From positions 3,038,001-3,102,000 of the forward strand of contig RQOL01000718.1 of NCBI GenBank assembly GCA_013076295.1: DNA of 64,000 bases, read 5' to 3'. Made by a program: the position numbers and the translations under genes. How positions within the stretch are numbered: position 1 is the stretch's first letter; every line of letters starts with the position of its first letter. The stretch comes from Sanderia malayensis (taxonomy: Eukaryota; Cnidaria; Scyphozoa; Semaeostomeae; Pelagiidae). The notes beneath the pieces were generated by a model that worked only from the letters and a program-made list of their open reading frames with translations, did not search any database and was not told where the DNA came from. Positions 55,545-64,000 of this stretch are shown one piece after another.

Positions 55545-58500
55545 ATGGATATCAGAAAACTAGCAGAGGAAAATGGGCTCTGTTTGAAAGATGAAAGATT
55601 TGCAAAGCTTCTTGATGATCAAGATGAACTTAAATCATTTCGATCAGAATTTCACTATCCAAAAAACAAAACCCTTCCACGTGGTAAGTTGCCTCAGGGC
55701 CTAATTTGCAAATGTTCATCTGATGTTAATGATCACCTAATTTGCAACGGTGGGTGATTAACAACAGACATAAGTGGATTAAAAACCAAAAACAGCATCC
55801 CCAGTCAACAATTGTGGTCATTCACAGGATACTTCTTCAACTTCGCAGTCCAATATAAAAAAACTGTCAGCGAAAAACGATCGTGTAAGCCCGCAGCATA
55901 CCACTCTCTCTCTGATGCTGTTTATATTCGGCATATATGTAAACCTTTATGGACTACTATTTTGTTATATTGATCCTGGACTTTTGAATATTTGTATTAA
56001 ATATAGATTATATATATTGTTCTTATGTTGATTACAGATGAATATTTTAGATATTGTATAAATCAATTTGCAGTTGATCTTTCATTGGTAAATGCTGAGG
56101 ATGAATGTATTTACCTTTGCAACAATTCTCTTGGGTTGATGCCAAAGAAAGCAGAAGATGCAATTAAAACAGAGCTAACCAAATGGGCTGAAATGTAAGC
56201 TGTTAAATTCTTTTATTTTATCTCTTTTCTTTCCAACTGTCAAACGTGCAAGGAAGCATAAATTATATATGCTTTATTCTAGGGGTGTCTGGGGTCACAC
56301 AAATGGAAAATATCCTTGGCAAAGTATTGAAGACTTTTGTGTTGAGCCAATGGCAAGAATTGTTGGTTAGTTGCACTTCTATAAGAGCTGAAGCAAATAT
56401 TTTAAAAGTCTTTTCTAAAAGTAATGCTTAATGTAAAGGATTTTTGTTCCTTAGGTGCTAAGCCAATTGAAGTGGCACTGATGAATAGTTTGACTGTAAA
56501 TCTTCATTTATTAATGGTGAGTAATACATTGCATTTGATCCATTCTACTTGGGTCCATTCTACTTCTTTGCAGTCCCTACTGATCCGTCTGTTTTGATTC
56601 CCTCAATTTTCACCTGATTACAGGTTCCTTTCTATCGTCCAACACAAACAAGATACAAGATTCTTATCGAAGACCAGGCATTCCCTTCTGATCATGTAAG
56701 AACTTTATTTCATTAAATTATCCTTTTTGATCTGCATTTGTAGTGAAGTATTTATCATTTCTGAAATGACAAAGAAATATTGTTTTGTTTGTTTTTGACA
56801 GTATGCTGTCCAGTCTCAAATTCATTTTCATGGCTACGACCCAAAAGATGCTTTAATTCTTGCAAAGAGACGCAAGGTTATATATTTGTTCATGTTTTCC
56901 TGTTCATTTTCATATTTTCTTCTCATCCTCTTATGCATCTTCATATCCTCTTATTTTTCTCTCAATATTGATAAAATGATAGTTGATGCAGGTTTCCCTA
57001 TGAAAACCGTCTCTTTGTCTATTTCCAGGGCGAAGAATCATGGAGAGAGAAAGATATAATTGATTTGATTGAAAAAGAAGGCGACAGTATTGCTCTGATT
57101 CTTTTCAGTGGTAAGCTTTGCGAATCTTCTTCAAACGTTTTTGCCTTCCACTGCTAGATATCTTAATTAAGCATTTTTTCACTGAAAAACGATGTTTTGC
57201 TTATGGAATTACCCATTGTGTCATAAAAGGTGTTCATTATTATTCTGGACAAGTATTTGATATGAAGAGCATCACAGAAGCAGGACATAAAAAGGTCAGC
57301 TTACTCGTCTAAAATACTGATGTCGATCTTGCACCTTAAAAAGTTTTCAATCTGTTATTAAAATCTATGAAATGAGTCTAAATATGAGTATTGTTGTCCT
57401 TCTTTTTTCTTTTCCACTTATCTTTTTTTATATATATATCTTACACTTGTCAAGTGCTTATTAAACTTCATACACGCTAAGGAACTCTTGCACTTTAAGT
57501 TATACAACCTATGTTTGTTTTTAATCAATTGTGTTTTATTTGCCAGGGTTGTGTTGTTGGCTTTGACTTAGCACATGCCGTTGGCAATGTTGAATTGAAA
57601 TTGGATGACTGGAACGTTGATTTCGCAGCATGGTGTACATATAAGGTGATACAAGCTTGGTCCCCATGTGCCATTAGACTCACTACATTGTGTCCCTGTG
57701 CCCTAGTCTGTTGTCGTTTTGTTTTTTCCTACGCAATGTCTAGAGTCTATAAATCGCGCTTTAATTTTATTTTATGTATTCAACTCCCTGGAGGGGGCTA
57801 TCAATGACGTTTTAATCTGTCCCTTACTCTGTGTAATTTTTTTGCAGTATTTAAACTCTGGCGCTGGTGGCATAGCTGGAATATATGTCAATGAAAAGCA
57901 TACAAATGATGACAGTCTGCCAAGGTATGGCATACACGCCACCCGTGTTTATATCACTTTTTGCTTTTTCTTGAGTGAAACATTCTTATTCTTGTCTTTT
58001 TTGACAGATTCCGTGGTTGGTGGGGTCATGAGTTGAAGACAAGATTTGTCATGGACAATAGTAAGCCTCCGTATTGAATTACATAAGAATAATAATGCTT
58101 TTCTCTCGCCATATTGCTGGATAAACATATAAATATCATTCCATTCCTTTAAAGATTTGATGTCATCACCTGGTGCTGCTGGTTTTCAAATTTCCAATTC
58201 TGGCTTTGCATTTCCTGCCATTCTTATTACATCTCTTGAGGTGTGTATCTTTTATGTAATCACGACTTGCAGTTACTGATCTTAACCCCTTTTTATATAA
58301 TCATGCTATCACTCTGTCTGTCTGAATGTTATTTCTTCTTCACGTGTGCATAGATTTTTGACAGAGCGAGAATGGACAGGCTGAGGAAGAAGTCTCTTCT
58401 TCTAACAGGTAGGATCAATACTGTCATTTGTACGTTTTTCAGCATCAGATAGTTTTTTATTATCAGGAATGTTTTTCTTATTTTGTTCATTGTATTATTT

Positions 58501-59075
58501 TTGCATGCAAAGGGTATTTGGATTGTCTTCTGGATGAGGCGTTTGGATGTAATGGCGAACACAGCCATATTCTTAAGACGACTGTCATAACTCCATCAGA
58601 TCTATCTCAGAGAGGCTGCCAGTTATCTGTGAAATTCTCAATTCCAGTTCATAAGCTCATGCCTGAGTTGAATAAGCGAGGAATAGTTGTAAGTCGAATT
58701 CTTTTTAAGTGATTGTTTTTTGTGATTTTAAAAACATCTCAACATTGACGCTAGGCATTGCATCTTAATCTTTGTTGCTTTTATTCTTTGTTTTCTTTTG
58801 TTTCCTTTTTATTTTTCCTGATTTTCTTTGGTCGCTTTGATCCCCTTTATCGTCGTCATTTTCTTCAATTTCATCTGTCACCACCTTCTTCTTATGAATC
58901 TTCTTCATTTTACCTTACTTTACTTATCAATGTATATTCTTCTTCTTGCTAGTGTGACGAAAGAAAGCCGGATGTCTTAAGGCTGGCACCAGTTCCACTC
59001 GTCAACAAATTTCACGATGTTTGGTTGTTTATCCAACTTCTTGCTGATGCTGCGAAAGCCGCATCAAACAAATAG
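55545..59075 (+). CDS. KYNU: Kynureninase (EC 3.7.1.3)
   Basis: Kynureninase is a PLP enzyme that cleaves kynurenine and 3-hydroxykynurenine to anthranilate or 3-hydroxyanthranilate and alanine, in tryptophan breakdown towards NAD. Fifteen exons (55545-55683, 56074-56194, 56283-56365, 56455-56516, 56624-56695, 56802-56876, 57029-57110, 57230-57294, 57547-57645, 57848-57924, 58008-58060, 58155-58240, 58354-58408, 58513-58688, 58953-59075) sum to 455 residues; human has 465. Conserved blocks are [73 protein letters not shown] and [19 protein letters not shown]. In [16 protein letters not shown], Lys266 is the predicted PLP-binding lysine. [18 protein letters not shown] and [12 protein letters not shown] also match. 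All exon joins agree in phase. The enzyme is expected in the cytosol and looks intact. Confidence 0.96.
57672..57703. repeat. Fragment of the 'CATTGCGTCCCTGTG' inverted-repeat family, in a kynureninase intron
   Basis: ACTCACTACATTGTGTCCCTGTG matches the left arm of the element at 63061-63146 with two changes. Only one arm is present. Confidence 0.55.
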
Positions 59076-60040
59076 ACCTTTCATTAATTTTTAATATCTC
59101 GTATAGTGTGCTGTGCCCAGTTCTTTTGTGTCCCCATTTATTTAGACAACTTACTACTCATAATTACCAAATCGTTTAAGATTTGTTCAATCATTTTTTT
59201 CCCTATAAACCAAGCTTGAAGTAAGTATATAATACTACTTAGCCTTTTTATATGCTTTAAGAATTAAATATTTATGATTTATGAATATTTATATGATATT
59301 GTTGTTGCTGGGATAATGCTTTTTGACGCGATTTCCTGTCATTCACTCATTCAATTCAATCATTCATGCTTCATTCAATTCAAGCTATTGAAATCACCAT
59401 CCAACAATCCAATTCAACAATAGCGCAAACATGTGTTGCTTTATTGACAAAAACACAAATAGAGTTTTGTTTGTGTTCAATTGTGATGTAATATTCCTAT
59501 GTTTAAGCTTGAAATTTTGATCGATCTTGAGCTCGCAAGTATTAATTTTGCGTTTTAATTATTGGTTTTGGTATGTATATCGTTGCAATTGTCTTATTCT
59601 TTACTGTTTGATATGTGGTCAGCTCTCCGCTCGGCATGATATGACTCAGTTAGGCCACATTGAGATTTCTTGTCTTGTACACGCCTAACTTCTCTTTGTT
59701 TGGACTAGACATCTGTATTGCATGCGAGAACTCTATTAATATTGCATCTATCTCCGTATGTTATCAACATTTAGGCTTTTCCTGAGCCATTCGCAAAACC
59801 AAACGTCGTTTAAATATGATTTATTTGTTGGAAAATTTTTGCTACTACGTCACTTGCATTGTTCCTGTTATGACGGCATTAGCTTCCTTCCTCGATTAAG
59901 CAATTCAACAATTCCAAGAACTATTACAGGCCTCTTCGTAAGAGGATTTATTCCACATCATGATGAATTACCTATTTTTACATTGAATGGTTTTTTTATT
60001 TAAACTATAGTTCGTTATTTTGTTATAGTTGAGCGAAAAT
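59076..60040. other. Intergenic stretch after kynureninase
   Basis: AT-rich, with short simple runs (ATTCAATTCAAT-like at 59340-59400). The plus-strand frame 59758-60003 has no domain. It may hold an untranslated exon of the small gene that follows. Confidence 0.4.
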
Positions 60041-60274
60041 ATGGACTCAGGAAAGGAGGAATTGTCCGGCCTGGACAGTGTTGCCTATGGTGCATTTTGG
60101 GATGAGTTTCAATCCATACACTCTGAAACTGATCATGTTCCTGAATTGGAAACGCAAATGAGAAGGGAGGAAGATGTTTTTGGTTGGTTGTTTTGCTATG
60201 ATTTTGCTTTAGATTTCCCAGAACACTATGAATTTCTGCTGAACTTAGACAGCTATTTATACGAAGCTAATTAA
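60041..60274 (+). CDS. Small acidic open frame of unknown function
   Basis: ATG 60041 opens a 77-residue frame with an acidic, aromatic-rich translation (SVAYGAFWDEFQSIHSETDH and WLFCYDFALDFPEHYEFLLN). A TTATAG acceptor-like site lies 11 bp before the ATG, so it may be the last exon of a spliced transcript. Codon use looks protein-like and the stop is followed by ATAAATAAAC, a possible polyadenylation signal. I recognise no family. It could also be a chance frame. Confidence 0.4.
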   Translation: MDSGKEELSGLDSVAYGAFWDEFQSIHSETDHVPELETQMRREEDVFGWLFCYDFALDFPEHYEFLLNLDSYLYEAN

Positions 60275-61086
60275 TTGTTTTAAACAATATAAATAAACTC
60301 AGAGCACTTGAATCCAACATAGGAATAATTATTTGAGAAAAGAAACCATTTTTACCATTGTACACATACTTGCAACCATCATCGAGTCTAATGTAAAACA
60401 ATGTGTAAAACAATAACGAGATTTCTGAATTAATTAGCTGAAGATGATAAACAACAGTTCATAATCAAAATAGAAATGTCACTAAGGAAATGAATGAATG
60501 GAACATGAAAAGGAAGTTGTAAAATGAAGAAATGATTACCAACATTTCAATTCTCAACTGTTTTGATAAGAGTAGGCACATGAAACTGTTCTATTACAAA
60601 ACCCTGTATTTCATTTGTTACATTGAAAGAAAGATTATAATTTAATATATGGCAATGAAGAAATGCTTTACTGGATGTCATGGTAAGACAAGAACACTGT
60701 AGTTATAAATTTCTAACATGGCTAATAATTTATAATACATTGTTTCCTAATCCAATGCTGATTTTTTAGCTTGAAATAGACAGAAATTGTTAGGTCTTTT
60801 CTAGGCTGTTCTGTTAAATACAAAATGCTGATTTCTGGCACTGTTTTTTAGACTCAGGTTGTAAGAGATATTTCAAACCAACCACCAATCATGTTTACGA
60901 ATTTTTGTGGTTTTTAACTCCCTTCCAAAGTTCGCCATAATAGCTAGCGCCATTAAATTACACAAGACAGCCCATTATCCTAATTAATGAATCCATTGGG
61001 TACAATTCACTTTTGCAAAAACATTGAGAACGTCATTATCCAACCATTTACCAAGCCAACAACGCGAGAACAGTTATCAAGCCATA
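60275..61086. other. Intergenic stretch before the RhoGAP gene
   Basis: About 800 bp of AT-rich DNA with no gene or repeat that I can support. It probably carries the RhoGAP promoter. Confidence 0.45.
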
Positions 61087-64000
61087 ATGTTCGATGCTTT
61101 TTCGAATTTTTCAGACGATTTTGATGATATAGAGTGGTTAAATGACATCGGACTGGCTGGCGTCGTTGGTAAATACAAAGGTAAACATTGAAATATATAT
61201 AGTAAAATCTAAAAACCCGCATATTAGAGGTTTTTAGAAATCGGTGGTTCTTATATGCGGGTTTCTCTTCGATTTTACGACTGCCATTTTTACTTACTCT
61301 TCGCTTATTTTTCAATCAATATCAATTTTATTGGTTTTAATCATTTTTCAATCAAGTTTCTGTGACTCTTTCGCAAGTGAATGGATAAGTGAACGAACGT
61401 ATTCTATTGTAATAACAACGTTATTCGCACGTTTTCAGACCGTAAGCGCATTGACACAAACGACGCCGAGTTTCAAACAATAGCATCAACATTGACACGA
61501 AGGCAATCAGCCACTGTGAGAAAGAGAATCGAATCTCTCAACGACACGTGGAAGAAAATGCGCAAAGAACCAACATCACGACATGCTGACGTCAGGAGTA
61601 TATTTCCCGCCAAAACCGATGGTCAAAGCTCGAAAGCCAGCGATAAAGTTACCACAGGGAGCCAAAGTAGCAAGATTGACGATCAGTTTTCTGGTTTAGC
61701 AGTGGCTTTGACAGGTTTAGCTCAGCCAAAATCGTGTTTCTTCAATACCAAGGTTGACAAACAGGCTACATCTGCATCTACTGAAGTTATTCATAAAGCG
61801 AAACCTGTGGTTTATACCGAGCAGAGATCAAGCTATGCGGTTTCTAAAGAGAAATCTCGGATTCAATTGCCCGGAATGTCTTTGGGACAAGGTCGAGAGC
61901 AGTCCGAATTAGCAGGAAGAAATGGACATATTCATACATCGGTTGTGCACAGTCAGAGTGATGGAAATGCAACGTCCACTTCCAAAAATCATCATTATAA
62001 TCATAATTATCTGCCTGCAGAAGTGAAACGAGAGTTGTCAGAATACAGACATGCCATTGACAAGAATATGAATATATTTTATTCAGCCGATGCAGAAGAA
62101 AAGCAAAGGCTCTCTAAAAGCCCCCAGCCGATCCGTTCTGCTAAGCTGCGTCCACCCCCACCACGGAGGACAAAGAGTGAAGATTTGCTTAAAGTTGATT
62201 TATCTTCATCTTCTCTCCCAACAACCAATGAAAGACTCAGAAAGTCACCCAGTGCTGGAAACCCTATACCAGTCCACGGTAATAAACCCATTTAATATTT
62301 CATCTTATTCATGCACCCTATGTGCAAGATTACACGCAAAAACTCGACTAAATTAGCTTTCTGTATGAAATGCAGATCCCATGACAATTACCATACTATT
62401 CACCACATTTTTTATTTTCACTGCATTGTACGATGGTTATTCTTTGCTCCCAGAACTCATGAATAAGAATGTAAAATCCCGACCAGCGGCAGTTCAACCA
62501 ACGCGAATTCAAGCGAACAAATCTCCGATTGGTCGCAGTCTCAATAACCTCGATATGGTGCAGCTTGATTTACCTCGCTCTGGGTTAATTCGACATGCTG
62601 GCATAAAGAAGCATAAGAGTGAAGAGAACTTGATTCTGCGCACAAAAAATTTGAAGGCATCATCGTCTTCTACAGCCGGACTTACAGACAACCAACGTAC
62701 AGACAACCAACGTACAGACAACCAACGTACAGACAACGTACAGACAAAAGATTCTTTTGATGGTGATGCCAAATTGGTAAGCTTGAATTTTATTATTTAT
62801 AGCTCTGATTTCTTCTGGGTACATTTTGATGTGTTTGAGGCCGTCATTATTAACCCATAAAGATGATTTTCTCTGCAGGATATTGGAAGTGACACAACAA
62901 CAACAACAACATCATCAGGGAAAGAGAATGCGTCCTTATTCAACGATCGGACATTTCCACCCCTACCGGTAATTATCAATGAAATTTATTAATTATCGAT
63001 CTTTTTATATTATTGATAATGATGGAGAGACACCCTTGTAGAGTTGTATGGAGTGGCTGGACTCATTACATTGCGTCCCTGTGTTTCGCTCGCCTACTGT
63101 TGGGGCGAAGGAATGAGCAAAAACACAGGGACGCAATGTAACGAGTCTATGGAGTGGCTTAACCGCCAACTAACTAAGCGCGGTTCGTTTTCACCTGAAT
63201 TATGCATCAGTTTTTGCATGACGTATCTTGTGATTCGAAACAGAAGCACGCACGGGTTGTATGGTACCCTCTTTCTAAATAACCATGTTAATTTTTTTTA
63301 GAACTTCTCGCTGAAACAAGAAAAGACTGGCATGACAAGAATATCTGACCTTTCTGAACAAGACATGGCCAAAGTTAGATCACTAGCATTAATTGAGCTC
63401 ACAGCTTTATTTGATAATTGTGGTATTTCAATGAAGAGAAGGAAGCACATGACAAAATCTAGACAAAATGGCAAGTTCATCGTATATGTTCATTTTTATA
63501 TTCTTGTGTGAAATTTGTATCCTCTTTATGTTTTTAACGTGGATATCGTTTTATGTAGAGGGTGTCATATTTGGTGTAGCCTTACCATTTTTATCGCAAA
63601 GAGATTATGCTAAAGAAAGCGATAAAGGCAAGTCACAGGTTCCACGCTTTTTTAAAGACGTAAGTGGCTTAGCTTTATCAGTGTTGATATCTGTATGATC
63701 CCTGTGTAAGCATTGTCTAATTGCATTGCTAACATTACTGTTTCGTCTCTTTTAGCTGATTGGATATCTTCAGGACAATGCTCTTCGCGAGCAGGGTCTA
63801 CTGCGTGTCTCTGGCTCTCAACAAAGAATCAAGGTAATTATAATAAATTATAATAATTATCATGGCGATTTGATTGCATCTTTAATTGCTACGTGTCACG
63901 TGTTTGATGTTGTTGATGTTGCATTGATGCTAGGCTTTACGAGATGAATTAGAAGAGTCATACAGTAATGGCAGCGATTTTAACTGGAAGGATAGACATG
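61087..64000 (+). CDS. RhoGAP of the ARHGAP18/28/40 group, cut by the right edge
   Basis: These proteins switch off Rho GTPases by speeding GTP hydrolysis. Exons 61087-61180, 61439-62278, 62454-62776, 62879-62968, 63302-63470, 63559-63659, 63756-63833 and 63934 to the edge keep one frame. The N-terminus has an acidic FSDDFDDIEWLNDIGL and DAEFQTIASTLTRRQSATVR, followed by about 370 disordered residues with proline-rich KLRPPPPRRTKS and three RTDNQ repeats. Group-specific text follows: MTRISDLSEQDMAKVRSLAL, IELTALFDNCGISMKR, and VIFGVALPFLSQRD. The catalytic RhoGAP domain begins LIGYLQDNALREQGLLRVSG, with the arginine finger in GLLR, then QRIKALRDELEESY. The end of the domain is outside the window. 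The intron after 63470 must be a GC-AG intron (ATG|GCAAGT) to keep the frame. ARHGAP18, 28 and 40 cannot be told apart here. Confidence 0.9.
61201..61270. mobile_element. Short palindromic element with 'CCGCATAT' ends in RhoGAP intron 1
   Basis: AGTAAAATCTAAAAACCCGCATATTAGAGG and its inverted partner GGTTCTTATATGCGGGTTTCTC are about 25 bp apart. The ends match the element at 23577-23713, so this is an internally shortened copy. Confidence 0.65.
62687..62752. repeat. 15-bp coding tandem repeat (RTDNQ) in the RhoGAP gene
   Basis: ACAGACAACCAACGT occurs three times in tandem plus a shortened copy, encoding RTDNQ repeats in a disordered region. Confidence 0.85.
63047..63159. mobile_element. Inverted-repeat element flanked by a 12-bp direct repeat in a RhoGAP intron
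   Basis: The arms ACTCATTACATTGCGTCCCTGTGTTT (63061-63086) and AAACACAGGGACGCAATGTAACGAGT (63121-63146) are inverted copies with one mismatch. TATGGAGTGGCT flanks both sides (63047-63058 and 63148-63159). Single arms recur at 24931-24950 and 57672-57703, so the family is dispersed. Confidence 0.75.
63471..63558 (+). other. GC-AG intron in the RhoGAP gene
   Basis: The exon reads TCTAGACAAAATG and continues GCAAGTTC, a good match to the rare GC donor consensus. The acceptor is ATGTAG. Any GT donor nearby would break the frame of the conserved GVIFGVALPF block, so GC-AG is the consistent reading. Confidence 0.7.

Overview
This is a 64 kb piece of an animal nuclear genome. Genes are split by many short GT-AG introns (about 70 to 1,200 bp), the DNA is AT-rich, the telomere-type motif TTAGGG occurs, and the gene set is metazoan: KCNQ-type potassium channels, PASK, kynureninase, TRAM, DNAJC27, CFAP96, TMCC and an ARHGAP18/28/40-type RhoGAP. 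Compact spacing, the PBZ-PARP fusion and the lectin/ILEI/discoidin protein suggest a marine invertebrate such as a cnidarian or tunicate. I cannot place it more precisely from sequence alone. Exon limits come from reading splice sites and reading phase; for most genes the summed exon lengths divide exactly by three.

Layout from left to right. A TMCC-family gene runs leftward off the left edge (86-5345). Next, on the minus strand, come a UBA + peptidyl-tRNA hydrolase 2 gene (6347-7555), a large secreted lectin/ILEI/discoidin gene (8009-11665) and a PBZ zinc finger + PARP gene (12897-14817). An array with embedded TTAGGG runs and perfect hairpins separates the PARP gene from the head-to-head PAS-kinase gene PASK (16007-24421, plus). 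PDCD2L (25435-27167, plus) follows; a 441 bp hAT-type MITE with a perfect 8 bp target duplication ends 17 bp before its ATG. An intronless coiled-coil orphan (27248-28171, minus) and DNAJC27 (28943-30250, minus) come next. DNAJC27 is head-to-head with CFAP96 (30664-35020, plus), and one CFAP96 intron carries an intronless secreted carboxylesterase.

After a 4.5 kb stretch with no gene I can support, two tandem KCNQ-like channel genes follow (39594-45732 and 47392-52099, both plus). They share their exon plan, including a 26-nt microexon, but differ by one pore-loop intron. The first contains a broken hAT transposase piece, and the second contains a second TTAGGG/hairpin array and a foldback MITE. 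TRAM1 (52839-54924), kynureninase (55545-59075), a small uncertain ORF (60041-60274) and an ARHGAP18/28/40-type RhoGAP cut by the right edge (61087-64000) complete the window.

The genes do not form one pathway. They are mostly conserved housekeeping genes (ER translocation, tRNA recycling, nutrient sensing, tryptophan catabolism, small-GTPase control, cilium) plus a channel duplication and some lineage-specific genes. The most unusual content is the repeat landscape: two related telomere-motif hairpin arrays and several small inverted-repeat element families lying in introns and promoters.
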